Part shown: in pieces, positions 27,453 through 36,736 of the stretch
Layout of the letters: each line of letters opens with the position of its first letter
Position numbering within the stretch: position 1 is the first letter of the stretch
Assembly: GCA_044222395.1 (NCBI GenBank)
Contig: JBGANK010000012.1
Span: 11,350-75,349, forward strand
DNA length: 64,000 nucleotides
DNA from: JAEUMD01 sp044222395
Lineage (GTDB): Bacteria; Pseudomonadota; Alphaproteobacteria; Rhizobiales; Hyphomicrobiaceae
Direction: 5' to 3'
Notes under the pieces: model-generated
What the model was told of the DNA's origin: nothing
The model's input: only the letters and a program-made list of their open reading frames with translations
Database searches by the model: none
Program-made: the position numbers and the translations under genes

Positions 27453-28876
27453 CGCGGTACCCCCCGTTGAGTTTCCACCCACAGCTGCTGGAACGTGCGC
27501 CCTTGCGGCGCTGCCAGATCGCGGTGCCGCGTCCATGCGCCGGCAAGTGGAAACCAGCCGAAACGGCCGCGTCCGCGCCCTGCCGCGCCGAGCATCGCCG
27601 CGGCGAACCGCATCGCCAGGTGATAGAGCCGCGGCCGCTTGGCGAGCCCGGCCCACATGCCGAGCGCCATGCGCTGGAATAGTGGTGGTTGGCCTGCCTC
27701 GAAGTCCGCCTCGCGCCACTGTCGCATCAGCTTCGGCAAAGGAATTCGCATCGGGCAGACACTCTCGCAGCGCCCGCAGAACGTGGAGGCGTTGGGCAGA
27801 TTGGCGCCCTTGCCGATGCCGATGAGCGCCGGCGTCAACACTGCCCCGATCGGACCGGGATAGACCCAGCCGTAGGCATGACCGCCGACCACGCCGTAGA
27901 CCGGGCAGTGGTTCATGCACGCCCCGCAGCGGATGCAGCGCAGCACCTCACGGAACCGGCTGCCCAGAAGCTCCGAGCGGCCGTTGTCGAGCAGCACGAC
28001 GTGATACGCCTGCGGCCCGTCGACGTCGCCGGGACGCCGCGGTCCTGTCGATAGCGTGGCGTAGGTGGTGCATTCCTGTCCGGTGGCCGAACGTGCCAGC
28101 AGCCGCAGCAGCGTCGCCAGGTCCTCGCGCGTTGCCAGCACTTTGTCGATCGACGTGATGACGATGTGCACACGCGCCAGCGACTGCGTCAGGTCGCCGT
28201 TGCCCTCGTTGGTCACGATCACCGAGGACCCCGTCTCGGCGATCAGGAAATTGGCGCCCGTGATGCCGACGTCGGCGCTGAGGAACTTCTGCCGCAGCAC
28301 CTTGCGCGCCTCGCCGACGAGGTCGGACGGCTCGACCAGCGGCCTATCCTTGGGCAGGTCCGAATGCGTGCGGCGGAAATCAGCCTCGACCTGCTCCTGC
28401 GTCAGGTGGATCGCAGGTGCAATGATGTGGCTCGGCGTCTCGCCGCGGATCTGCAGGATGTATTCGCCAAGATCGGTTTCCACCACCTCGATGCCGGCGC
28501 CTTCGAGTTCTGCATTAAGACCGATCTCTTCCGAGATCATCGACTTGCCCTTGGTGACGAGCTTGGCGCCCTCCGCCCGGCACAGCTCCAGGATGATGCG
28601 TCGCGCGTCGGCTGCGGTTTCCGCCCAGTGGACATGCGCGCCCGCCGCAGTGGCGTTCTTTTCGTAGATCTCCAGGTAGACGTCGAGCAATTCGAGCGTC
28701 TCGTTCCTGAGATCCCGCCCGACGTCGCGAAGGCTTTCGAATTCCGGCAGCTTGTCGCGCGCTGCGGCGCGCAGGGCGACCAGACCACCCGGCAGTCCGG
28801 CGAGGGCACCCTGCAGCTGTGCAACCTTGAGCGCGGCCGTCTCGTTGTCCTTGAAGTGTGGCGTCTCGATCTGCAT
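27449..28876 (-). CDS. lutB: LutB/YkgF family iron-sulfur lactate utilisation protein
   Basis: Large iron-sulfur subunit of LutABC, 475 aa. The N-terminal LUD domain (TKGKSMISEEIGLNAELE, ITGANFLIAETGSSVIVTNEGN) is followed by two 4Fe-4S motifs (CIRCGACMNHCPVYG and CGRCESVCPMRIP) and a hydrophobic C-terminal tail. ATG 28876 has GGGAG four bases upstream; ATG 28909 would add 11 residues. It is coupled to lutC by an ATGA overlap. Upstream, ydcH separates it from lutA. Confidence 0.9.
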   Translation of the reverse strand: MQIETPHFKDNETAALKVAQLQGALAGLPGGLVALRAAARDKLPEFESLRDVGRDLRNETLELLDVYLEIYEKNATAAGAHVHWAETAADARRIILELCRAEGAKLVTKGKSMISEEIGLNAELEGAGIEVVETDLGEYILQIRGETPSHIIAPAIHLTQEQVEADFRRTHSDLPKDRPLVEPSDLVGEARKVLRQKFLSADVGITGANFLIAETGSSVIVTNEGNGDLTQSLARVHIVITSIDKVLATREDLATLLRLLARSATGQECTTYATLSTGPRRPGDVDGPQAYHVVLLDNGRSELLGSRFREVLRCIRCGACMNHCPVYGVVGGHAYGWVYPGPIGAVLTPALIGIGKGANLPNASTFCGRCESVCPMRIPLPKLMRQWREADFEAGQPPLFQRMALGMWAGLAKRPRLYHLAMRFAAAMLGAAGRGRGRFGWFPLAGAWTRHRDLAAPQGRTFQQLWVETQRGVPR

Positions 28877-29053
28877 TTCGCTCCCGGAGCGCGGCGCCGG
28901 CTCGGTCATGCCAGCTCGAATACTCGGCCTGCAGCGGTCTCTGATCTGCGCTGTTGGGCGCCTCGCGGTCCGCAGGCAACGACCGGACAAGCCACGATAG
29001 GCCGCCCGCGCGCGGTGTCAAAGCATGATTGTTCGCCCCGCTCCATCAAACGG

Positions 29054-29087
29054 CAACGGCTGCGACGGTCGCCCGTCGCAGCCGTTG
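29054..29087 (-). terminator. Strong hairpin between ydcH and lutB
   Basis: Perfect 15-bp inverted repeat CAACGGCTGCGACGG / CCGTCGCAGCCGTTG with loop TCGC. It follows ydcH on the minus strand, ahead of lutB. The downstream bases on that strand (CCGTTTGATGG) have only a short T run, so it may attenuate rather than fully stop transcription into lutB. Confidence 0.65.
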
Positions 29088-29140
29088 ATTGTCACAAGCC
29101 GTCGCGTGCCGCACGGGAAGACGTCTCGGCCGCCGGCAGT

Positions 29141-29377
29141 TCAGCCGTGCAGCATCTTGAAGATTTCGTCTTTGAGGCGCAGGCGGTGCAGCTTCAGGTT
29201 CTCGAATTCCTCGTCGGAGACGTTGATGCCGGCGGCCTCGACCCGATGAACCTCCCGGTTCACGTGATGATATTCGTCAAAGAGCTTCGAGAAGTGCGCA
29301 TTGTGCATCTTCATGTCGTGGATCTTGTCTTTGTATTCGGGAAACTCTTCGGGGATTTCATGCGGTACGTGCGTCAT
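29141..29377 (-). CDS. YdcH/DUF465 family protein
   Basis: Small helical protein of 78 aa matching DUF465/YdcH, for example HFSKLFDEYHHVNREVHRVE near residue 28 and LKLHRLRLKDEIFKML at the end. The function of the family is not established. It lies between lutA and lutB on the same strand, with AGGAG ten bases before its ATG and a strong hairpin after it. It may be an independent gene inserted into the lut cluster rather than part of lactate metabolism. Confidence 0.85.
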   Translation of the reverse strand: MTHVPHEIPEEFPEYKDKIHDMKMHNAHFSKLFDEYHHVNREVHRVEAAGINVSDEEFENLKLHRLRLKDEIFKMLHG

Positions 29378-29476
29378 CCTCGCTTCACTCCTTGTCGTTC
29401 CGTCTTGTCGGGCGCTCGTATGGCGCCATGGTTCGGATGGGCATCTTGCCGACGCCCTCTTAGCCTAAGCCTCCGG

Positions 29477-30280
29477 TCATGTCTTCCCGGTTCGGGGCGG
29501 CTCGCCGATCGGTGCCGCGTCAAGATCACCCGCCAGCACCTCCGCGACGTGGCGCACCGCGATCTGACGCCCCTGCCGCTGCAGCTTGCCGGCCATGTTG
29601 AGAAGGCATCCAAGGTCGCCTGCCAGTAGCAGGTCGGGACGGGCGGCAACGATGTTGTCCACCTTCTTCTCCACCATGGCGTTCGAGATGTCGGGGAATT
29701 TGACCGAGAACGTGCCGCCGAAGCCGCAGCATATCTCCGAGTCTGCCATCTCGACGAGTTCCAGCCCCTTGATGGAAGTCAACAGCTGGCGCGGTTGCGC
29801 CTTGATACCCAGTTCGCGCAGGCCCGAGCAGCTGTCATGATAGGTCACACGGCCCGGCGCCGGCCCCTGCAGCGATCGATCGATCGCTTTCATGCCCCGC
29901 ACGTCGACCAGGAACGAGACGAGTTCGTGAACCCGCGCCGCGAAGGCTTCAGCTTGCGCCAGTGCGCTTGCATCATCTGCGAACAGCCGCGGATAGTGCG
30001 ATTTCAGCATGCCGGTGCACGAGCCCGAGGGCGCCACGACGTAGTCGCATCCCTCGAACGCGGCCATCGTCTGCAGCGCCAGCGCGCGCGCATAACGACG
30101 GTCGCCGGAGTTGTAGGCGGGCTGCCCGCAGCAGGTCTGTCCCTGCGGCACCACAACGTCGCATCCTGAGGAGTTGATGAGTTTGACCGCGGCGAAGCCG
30201 ACGGACGGGCGCAACACGTCCACCAGGCACGTCACGAACAGTCCGACGCGAGGGCGGGTGCCTGATGCAGTCTCAGTCAT
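29477..30280 (-). CDS. lutA: LutA/YkgE family iron-sulfur subunit
   Basis: Small iron-sulfur subunit of LutABC, 267 aa. It contains two CCG domains: one with TCCGQPAYNSGD near residue 49 and one with ICCGFGGTFSVKFPDIS near 188. These cysteine-rich domains occur in heterodisulfide-reductase-like and lactate/glycolate oxidation complexes, where they bind Fe-S clusters or quinone-linked cofactors. First gene of the minus-strand lut cluster, 134 bp downstream of the cytochrome c gene. Confidence 0.9.
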   Translation of the reverse strand: MTETASGTRPRVGLFVTCLVDVLRPSVGFAAVKLINSSGCDVVVPQGQTCCGQPAYNSGDRRYARALALQTMAAFEGCDYVVAPSGSCTGMLKSHYPRLFADDASALAQAEAFAARVHELVSFLVDVRGMKAIDRSLQGPAPGRVTYHDSCSGLRELGIKAQPRQLLTSIKGLELVEMADSEICCGFGGTFSVKFPDISNAMVEKKVDNIVAARPDLLLAGDLGCLLNMAGKLQRQGRQIAVRHVAEVLAGDLDAAPIGEPPRTGKT

Positions 30281-30313
30281 ACGCTACACCTCGTCACTTG
30301 GTCCGCGTGGATC

Positions 30314-30335
30314 GGGCCAGCAACGATGCTGGCCC
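30314..30335 (-). terminator. Hairpin after the cytochrome c gene
   Basis: Perfect 9-bp inverted repeat GGGCCAGCA / TGCTGGCCC with loop ACGA, between the cytochrome c stop and lutA. There is no T tract on the minus strand, so termination is likely but weakly supported. Confidence 0.5.
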
Positions 30336-30413
30336 TTGCAGAAGCCTATGCCAAGAGCCAATCGAAGCTCGCGCTAGTCAAGGCCGACGTTATGCCGCCA
30401 CCGCGAGCTGCAC

Positions 30414-30803
30414 TCACTTCAGCGTCTTCAGGTATCCGATTAGGTCGGCCCGGTCCTTCTCGCTCTTGATGCCCGTGAATGCCATCTTGTTGTTCGGCAG
30501 GTAGGTCGTCGGCGATTCCAGGTAGCCGTTGAGCGTCACGTCGTCCCACGCCAGCTTTTTCGCCCCGGCCTGCTTCATCGCTTCCGAATAGTTGAACCCT
30601 TCGACGCCGCCGGCAATGCGTCCGATGATGCCGTTGAGTTGCGGCCCGACCTTGTTTTTCGCGCCCGCCCCGGCGTCATGGCAGGCGCGGCACTTCTTGA
30701 ATTGCGCCGCGCCGTTCTCGAGATCCTGCGCCGCCGCAGGTGGCGCGCAGGCAAAGGCAGTCAGCAAGAGGACGGCCGCACTGCGTGTCGGTAACAAGCT
30801 CAT
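30414..30803 (-). CDS. Class I cytochrome c, periplasmic
   Basis: Monohaem cytochrome c of 129 aa with a signal peptide ending PPAAAQ. The haem attachment motif CRACH lies near residue 40 and the axial methionine in NNKMAF near 106. The pattern (VGPQLNGIIGR, then FNYSEAMK) is that of cytochrome c2/c550-like proteins, which shuttle electrons in the periplasm. It sits between the lut cluster and the LysR/glc genes and could carry electrons from these dehydrogenases, which is inference. ATG 30803 was used; an in-frame TTG lies two codons upstream. Confidence 0.85.
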   Translation of the reverse strand: MSLLPTRSAAVLLLTAFACAPPAAAQDLENGAAQFKKCRACHDAGAGAKNKVGPQLNGIIGRIAGGVEGFNYSEAMKQAGAKKLAWDDVTLNGYLESPTTYLPNNKMAFTGIKSEKDRADLIGYLKTLK

Positions 30804-30938
30804 GGGCAATTCACTCCCGTTCGTGGCGTGTGTTTGGGCTCATGGGGGTGCCGCATACCCCCCAGTCATGGCAGCGGCCGGAGCAAAGTCCGGCCGGCCA
30901 TGAACTCCTGATGATACGGAATAAGAACGGCTTGGCAA

Positions 30939-31916
30939 TCAGCCGCTATGCGCGCCCGACCGCGCCTTACGGCTCTTCGCAGCCGCAGGAGCACGCGGCG
31001 TCGGCTCCTTCATGGCCTTCGCGGCGCTGCCGTTGATTGGGGCTTGTGCCAGCAAGGTCGCGGGCGAGGGGCTCTTGCGCTCCTCGGGCGGATGCGCGGA
31101 ATAGACCTCTGTCAGGAACTCGATGAACACGTTAACCTTGTTGGGCATGAACTCGCGGCACGGATAGACGGCGAAAATACCCACATTGGAGGACCCGCGA
31201 TATTGCGGCAGGACCACCTCGAGCGCGCCTGACGCAAGCTCTGGCCCAATGTCCCACCGCGACCGCAGCGCAATCCCCAGCCCGGCGAGCAGCGCCTCGC
31301 GAACGAACTCGGCCGAGTTCGAGCGGATATTGCCGCGCACCCGCGCCTGCACATGCCCTTCCGGCCCTTCCAGACGCCACACGTCCTGCGCACCCGCCAG
31401 CAGGCAGTTGTATCGTTCCAGATCCGTCAGCGACTTCGGCCGCCCGGCCTGCTGCAAGTACTTGGGCGACGCACACAACACGCGGTCGTCGTTGGCGAGC
31501 TTGCGTGCCACCAGCGAGGAATCGCGCAATTCGCCGATGCGGATGGCGACGTCGAAGCCATCGCGGATGATGTCGACGAAATTGTCCGTAAGGTGCATTT
31601 CGATTTCGATGTCGGCATATCGCGACAGGAAATCCGGCAGGTGAGGTGCGATATGCAGCCGGCTGAAGGCGGTTGGCGCGGTGACTTTCAGGACGCCGCG
31701 TGGGCGTGTGTTGCGGCGGCTGACGAAGTCCTCGGCCTCTTCGATCAGGCTGAGGATGTCGACCACGCGCTTGAAATAGCCCTCTCCGGTCTCCGTCAGC
31801 GTCAGGTGGCGCGTGGTGCGTTGAAACAGGCGTGCCCCGAGCCGGTCTTCGAGCAAGCTGATGCGCTTTGACACGACGGCAGGCGAAAGCCCCATCTCGC
31901 GCCCAGCCGCTGACAT
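30939..31916 (-). CDS. LysR family transcriptional regulator, 5' end apparently damaged
   Basis: LysR-type regulator of 325 aa as it reads from ATG 31916. Most of the helix-turn-helix is present (SAAGREMGLSPAVVSKRIS at the start, then LEDRLGARLFQRTTR), followed by the substrate domain. The usual first ~20 residues of the DNA-binding domain are missing in frame: a stop codon lies about 20 codons upstream. A likely original start (ATG at 31990, MDGNNRQAL) and a piece DLFRV occur in another frame, so indels are suspected. The gene is divergent from glcDEF and was probably its regulator. The C-terminal ~45 residues are low complexity. Confidence 0.7.
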   Translation of the reverse strand: MSAAGREMGLSPAVVSKRISLLEDRLGARLFQRTTRHLTLTETGEGYFKRVVDILSLIEEAEDFVSRRNTRPRGVLKVTAPTAFSRLHIAPHLPDFLSRYADIEIEMHLTDNFVDIIRDGFDVAIRIGELRDSSLVARKLANDDRVLCASPKYLQQAGRPKSLTDLERYNCLLAGAQDVWRLEGPEGHVQARVRGNIRSNSAEFVREALLAGLGIALRSRWDIGPELASGALEVVLPQYRGSSNVGIFAVYPCREFMPNKVNVFIEFLTEVYSAHPPEERKSPSPATLLAQAPINGSAAKAMKEPTPRAPAAAKSRKARSGAHSG

Positions 31917-32566
31917 GTTGGCGGTACGCGGAACAAGTCTCCTCCAGCAGCAGGTGTTCGCTCAAGGGCCTGCCTGTTATTTCCATCCATATCGGCGATG
32001 CTGCGTCTGTGAAATAGACAAATCGAATATGATCTGTTCGGAAACATTGAAGATCTGCCTTGTTTTTAGGCGTGCTCTGAAGGAATATGACAGTCTGGGA
32101 ACGAATGCTCTTCAATAAAATTTATGAGCCATGTCAATGAATTTTGCGAATGCGCTACGATCGCCTCGCAAGATTGAAGGCGTCTGCGGCCGGGCTGGAC
32201 CGCTACCGCCCACCGCGCCACCGCACTCAGCCGGCAACCAGCGACTGACACCCGGATTATCCACTACGTGTGCGACATTCCCGGGGCCGAGCTGGGTTGC
32301 CATGCCGCCAGCATGCCTCATCCACCTCGCCGCCAACGGGCAGAGCGCTGCTTAACCGACAAGTCGGTGATCGGTCCTCCGTCTCCGAACGCCGCTAACT
32401 ATCGCGGCGCTGCCGACACCGGTCGCGAAGATCGATTAGCGCTGCCTCCTGTTACGCGATCCAGCTATCATGCATGTCGTCCGCACGGGCATACGTCAGG
32501 ACCCGGTTGTCCTTGCAAATTGACCATCGCGAAGGCACAAGCGCCTCGCATAGGAGCCACGAGCTG
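31917..32566. promoter_or_regulatory. Intergenic region between the LysR gene and glcDEF
   Basis: A 650-bp stretch without an intact gene. The first ~75 bp hold the out-of-frame remains of the LysR N-terminus. A locally AT-rich part follows (about 32015-32150), which is the likely location of the divergent promoters. I could not identify a convincing LysR operator. Confidence 0.4.
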
Positions 32567-34015
32567 ATGTCACACATTGCGTTGCCCGATCCCGACAGAT
32601 CGATCATTGCCCGTCGCGATCAGATCGTCGCCGAGCTGACGCGGCTGTTGGGTGCAGACCTCGTCATTGCCGACGAGGACGGACGTCGCGCCTTCGAGAC
32701 TGATGCCTTGACCGCCTATCGCCGAATGCCGCTCGCCGTTGTGCTGCCGCGCACCACCGAGCAGGTGTCGAGCGTGCTGCGCTACTGCCGCGACAACGGC
32801 ATCAAGGTGGTTCCGCGCGGAGCCGGCACCTCGCTGTGCGGCGGTGCGCTTCCCGCCGAGGACGCGATCGTTCTATGTGTCTCCAAGATGAACCGCGTGC
32901 TCGAGATCAACTACGAGGCGCGCTTCGCCCGCGTCGAGACCGGTATCACCAACCTTGCCATTTCCGAAGCTGTCGCCAAGCAGGGCTTCTTCTACGCCCC
33001 TGATCCATCGAGCCAGCTCGCTTGTACGCTGGCCGGCAACTTGGCCATGAACTCCGGCGGCGCCCACTGCCTGAAATACGGCGTGACAACCAACAACGTG
33101 CTTGGTGTCAAAATGGTGCTGATGTCGGGCGAAGTGATCGAAATCGGCGGACCGCACCTCGATGCGGATGGTTACGACCTGCTCGGCCTTGTCGTCGGCT
33201 CGGAAGGCCAATTCGGTGTCACCACCGAGGCCACCGTGCGCATCATTCGCGCATCCGAAGGCGCGCGCCCCATGCTGATCGGCTTCGCCACGAGCGAGGA
33301 GGCCGGCCGCTGCGTCTCTGCCATCATTGCTTCGGGCATTATCCCCGTCGCCATCGAGTTCATGGACAAGCCCGCCATCGAGGTTTGCGAAAGCTTCGCC
33401 AAGGCCGGCTATCCGCTCGACGTCGGCGCGCTACTGATTGTAGAGGTCGAAGGCTCGGAAGAGGAAATCCAGGATCGCCTCACCCAGATCAAGGACATCG
33501 CCCAGCCCTACGGCGCCCTCAAGGTGGTCATTTCCGATGGCCCCCTGCAGAGCGCTAAGATCTGGAAGGGTCGCAAGTCCGCGTTCGGTGCTATCGGTCG
33601 CATCTCCGACTATTACTGCATGGACGGCACGATTCCCTTGAGTCGCCTGCCCCAGGTGCTCACCTCGATCTCCGAGATCTGTGCCCGCCACAAGCTGCGC
33701 GTCGCCAACATCTTCCACGCCGGCGACGGCAACCTGCATCCGCTGATCCTTTATGAGGCGAACGATCCCGATCAGTCTTTGCGCGCCGAGCTGGCCGGCG
33801 CCGAGATCCTGACGCTGTGCGTCGAGGTTGGCGGCTGTCTGACGGGCGAGCATGGCGTCGGCATCGAGAAGCGTGATCTGATGCGCGTGCAGTTCTCCGA
33901 TACCGATCTGGCGCTGCAGATGCGCATTAAGACCGTGTTCGATCCTGACTGGCTCCTCAATCCCGCAAAAGTCTTCCCGCTCGACGGGCGCGATGAGAGC
34001 TTTGCGGCCGCCTGA
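32567..34015 (+). CDS. glcD: Glycolate oxidase subunit GlcD, FAD-linked
   Basis: FAD-binding catalytic subunit of glycolate oxidase, which converts glycolate to glyoxylate. The 482-aa product has the PCMH-type FAD domain (VVPRGAGTSLCGGALP near residue 83, GNLAMNSGGAHCLKYG near 155) and the C-terminal FAD-oxidase domain (HAGDGNLHPL near 383, GGCLTGEHGVG near 420). ATG 32567 matches the family N-terminus, and AGGAG lies upstream. First gene of glcDEF. A D-lactate dehydrogenase role is the close alternative. Confidence 0.92.
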   Translation: MSHIALPDPDRSIIARRDQIVAELTRLLGADLVIADEDGRRAFETDALTAYRRMPLAVVLPRTTEQVSSVLRYCRDNGIKVVPRGAGTSLCGGALPAEDAIVLCVSKMNRVLEINYEARFARVETGITNLAISEAVAKQGFFYAPDPSSQLACTLAGNLAMNSGGAHCLKYGVTTNNVLGVKMVLMSGEVIEIGGPHLDADGYDLLGLVVGSEGQFGVTTEATVRIIRASEGARPMLIGFATSEEAGRCVSAIIASGIIPVAIEFMDKPAIEVCESFAKAGYPLDVGALLIVEVEGSEEEIQDRLTQIKDIAQPYGALKVVISDGPLQSAKIWKGRKSAFGAIGRISDYYCMDGTIPLSRLPQVLTSISEICARHKLRVANIFHAGDGNLHPLILYEANDPDQSLRAELAGAEILTLCVEVGGCLTGEHGVGIEKRDLMRVQFSDTDLALQMRIKTVFDPDWLLNPAKVFPLDGRDESFAAA

Positions 34016-34035
34016 CTCGAAGGACTGCACTGAGC

Positions 34036-35256
34036 ATGAAGGATGCATTAAGACCGGTCACCGATTGGGAACTTGCGAGCATGGTCGCCAGTTGCGCGTC
34101 GCGCAATCAGCCACTCGAGGTGATCGGCAACGCCACCAAGTCGAAGGCGGGCCGCCCGATGCAGACCGCGGCGACCATCACGACGCAAGCATTGCGCACG
34201 ATTACGCTCTATGAGCCGACCGAGCTCGTCATGTCGGCGCAGGCAGGAACGCCGCTGTCGCTGATCGAGGCGGAATTGGCTTCGCGCAATCAGATGCTGG
34301 CCTTCGAGCCAATCGACCTCGCCCCGGCGATTGGCGGGCCCCCGGGCCAGCAGACCATCGGCGGGGTATTCGCCGCCAATCTGTCCGGATCCCGTCGCAT
34401 CGTTGCCGGTGCCGCTCGCGATCACCTGATCGGAATAAAGGCCGTCAACGGCAGCGCCGAGAGCTTCAAGTCCGGCGGTCGCGTCATGAAGAACGTCACT
34501 GGCTACGATCTGGCGCGGGGCATTACCGGCAGTTGGGGTACGCTCGGCATCATGACCGAGGTGACCTTCAAGGTTTTGCCGTGGCCTGAAGCCGCCGCCA
34601 CACTCGTTTTCCCCGGCTTGACCGAGGATCTGGCCGTCGAGCTGATGTGCGCGGCCATGGGCACTCCGTTCGAGGTGTCGGGTGCCGTGCATCTGACGCC
34701 TGGCCTCGCCGCCAAGTTCGAAGCCCGCCCCCAGGGATTGAGCGGCACCGGGTTGACCGCATTGCGGATCGAGAACTTCGTCAAGTCCGTTCTTTACCGG
34801 AAGGACGCATTGAAAGCGCTGCTAAAGATCTACGGCGCCCCGCTCGAACTCGACTACGACCCCTCGCTGAAGTTCTGGAGCGAGCTGCGTCGCCTGTCCG
34901 TCCTCAGCGATCGCGATGCGGCGCTGTGGCGTATATCGACCTCGCCCGTCAACGGCGCCAAGATCGTCGCCGCCATCCGCAAGCACATGACCGCTGAAGC
35001 CTATTACGACTGGTCGGGCGGCCTCATCTGGCTGGAGGTTCCCGCCACTGCCGACGCCGGCGCCAGCGACATCCGTCGCGCCGTCGCGGTGCACGGCGGC
35101 CATGCCACGCTGATCCGCGCCGATGCTGCAATCCGTCGCGACGTCGAGGTGTTCCAGCCGCAGTCGCCTGTGCTCGAGCGCATCACGAGGAACCTCAAGG
35201 CTGCCTTCGATCCCAAGGGCATTCTCAATCCCGGCCGCATGTATGCCGGCATCTGA
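34036..35256 (+). CDS. glcE: Glycolate oxidase subunit GlcE
   Basis: Second flavin-domain subunit of glycolate oxidase, 406 aa. It has the PCMH-type FAD-binding region (QQTIGGVFAANLSGSRRI near residue 108, GGRVMKNVTGYDLARG near 149) but is shorter than GlcD, as usual for GlcE. The C-terminus ends FDPKGILNPGRMYAGI, the standard family ending. It starts 20 bp after glcD. Confidence 0.92.
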   Translation: MKDALRPVTDWELASMVASCASRNQPLEVIGNATKSKAGRPMQTAATITTQALRTITLYEPTELVMSAQAGTPLSLIEAELASRNQMLAFEPIDLAPAIGGPPGQQTIGGVFAANLSGSRRIVAGAARDHLIGIKAVNGSAESFKSGGRVMKNVTGYDLARGITGSWGTLGIMTEVTFKVLPWPEAAATLVFPGLTEDLAVELMCAAMGTPFEVSGAVHLTPGLAAKFEARPQGLSGTGLTALRIENFVKSVLYRKDALKALLKIYGAPLELDYDPSLKFWSELRRLSVLSDRDAALWRISTSPVNGAKIVAAIRKHMTAEAYYDWSGGLIWLEVPATADAGASDIRRAVAVHGGHATLIRADAAIRRDVEVFQPQSPVLERITRNLKAAFDPKGILNPGRMYAGI

Positions 35257-35278
35257 CCCATGATGGACTGACCACGCG

Positions 35279-36637
35279 ATGCAAACCAACTTCACGCCAA
35301 AGCAGCTTGCCGATCCGCGCGTCGCCGAGGTCGACCGGATCCTGCGCCGCTGCGTCCATTGCGGGCTGTGCACGGCGGTATGCTCGACCTACGTGCTGGT
35401 CGGCGACGAGCGCGACAGCCCGCGCGGCCGCATCTACCTCATGAAGGACATGTTCGAGAAGGGCAAGGCGGCGAGCCCCGAGGTGCAGCATCACGTCGAT
35501 CGCTGCCTGTCGTGCCTGTCGTGCACGACCACCTGTCCGGGCGGCGTCGATTACATGCATCTGGTCGATCACGCTCGCGTCCACATCGCCGAGACTGGCC
35601 GCCGCAGCCTGAAGGAGCGGCTGATGCGTCGGGTTCTGGCTGCCGTCGTGCCTTACCCAGAGAAGTTCCGCATGGCCTTGAAGGCGGCGCCGCTCGGACG
35701 GCCGTTCCTCCCCCTGCTGCGCGCTCTCGGCTTCAAGGAACTGGTCGCCATGCTGGAGCTGGCCCCCGCGCGGCTGCCGTCGCTGGCAAAATACGAAGGA
35801 CCCGGCGAAGCCCGGACATCGGCGGAGCGGCGTGCGCGGGTCCTGATGCTGGCCGGTTGCGCCCAGCAGGTGCTGCGTCCCGAGATCAACGACGCCACCA
35901 TCCGTCTGCTTGCGCGGCGCGGTGTCGATGTCATTGTCGCCAACGGCTCGGGCTGTTGCGGCGGGTTGGTTCACCACATGGGCGAGGAGAAGCAGGCGCT
36001 GGAACAAGCGCGCCGCAATGTCGATGCCTGGTCGAAGGAGATCGCGAAAGAGCCGGTCGACGCCATCATCATAAATGCATCCGGATGCGGGACCACGGTG
36101 AAGGACTATGGCCATCTGCTGGCCCGCGATCCCGAATATGCCGAGCGCGCCAAGACCGTCTCGGCTTTGGCCAAGGACGTCAGCGAGTTCCTTGCCGAAT
36201 ACGACCTGGGCCCGCCGGTGCGCTGGTCGAGCCTGCGCATTGCGTATCACTCCGCCTGTTCCTTGCAGCACGGCCAGCGCATCACCGAGGAACCCAAGGC
36301 GCTGCTCACCAATGCTGGCTACACGGTGGTATCCCCGCCAGAAGGACATATCTGCTGCGGCTCGGCTGGCACCTACAACATCTTGCAACCCGAGCTGGCA
36401 CAGGAGCTGCGCACCCGCAAGGTGAAGAACATTCGCTCGGTCAAGCCCGACGTGGTGGCCGCCGGCAATATCGGCTGCATCACGCAACTGGCGTCCGGCA
36501 TGGACATTCCCGTCGCCCACACCGTCGAGATGCTGGATTGGGCCTACGGCGGCCCGGTACCCCGCGGTCTGGAGCATCTCGAGCGCTTCGTTTCCGATGT
36601 GCCCAAGCCCGAGCCGAAGCTCTATCTGCACACATGA
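35279..36637 (+). CDS. glcF: Glycolate oxidase iron-sulfur subunit GlcF
   Basis: Iron-sulfur subunit that passes electrons from the GlcD/GlcE flavins to the membrane. The 452-aa product has two 4Fe-4S motifs (CVHCGLCTAVC near residue 23 and CLSCLSCTTTCPGG near 75) and two CCG domains (GSGCCGGLVHHMG near 222 and ICCGSAGTYNI near 358). It starts 22 bp after glcE. There is no glcB or glycolate permease in the window. Confidence 0.93.
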   Translation: MQTNFTPKQLADPRVAEVDRILRRCVHCGLCTAVCSTYVLVGDERDSPRGRIYLMKDMFEKGKAASPEVQHHVDRCLSCLSCTTTCPGGVDYMHLVDHARVHIAETGRRSLKERLMRRVLAAVVPYPEKFRMALKAAPLGRPFLPLLRALGFKELVAMLELAPARLPSLAKYEGPGEARTSAERRARVLMLAGCAQQVLRPEINDATIRLLARRGVDVIVANGSGCCGGLVHHMGEEKQALEQARRNVDAWSKEIAKEPVDAIIINASGCGTTVKDYGHLLARDPEYAERAKTVSALAKDVSEFLAEYDLGPPVRWSSLRIAYHSACSLQHGQRITEEPKALLTNAGYTVVSPPEGHICCGSAGTYNILQPELAQELRTRKVKNIRSVKPDVVAAGNIGCITQLASGMDIPVAHTVEMLDWAYGGPVPRGLEHLERFVSDVPKPEPKLYLHT

Positions 36638-36736
36638 GGCCTTGTCCTCCCGCGGCAAGCATCCTCGGCCGCCGGCCAAACCCTAATTCGTCCGCCGTGT
36701 TGACAGACGGCCTTGGTTGTCGTCCCTCAGGACGGC

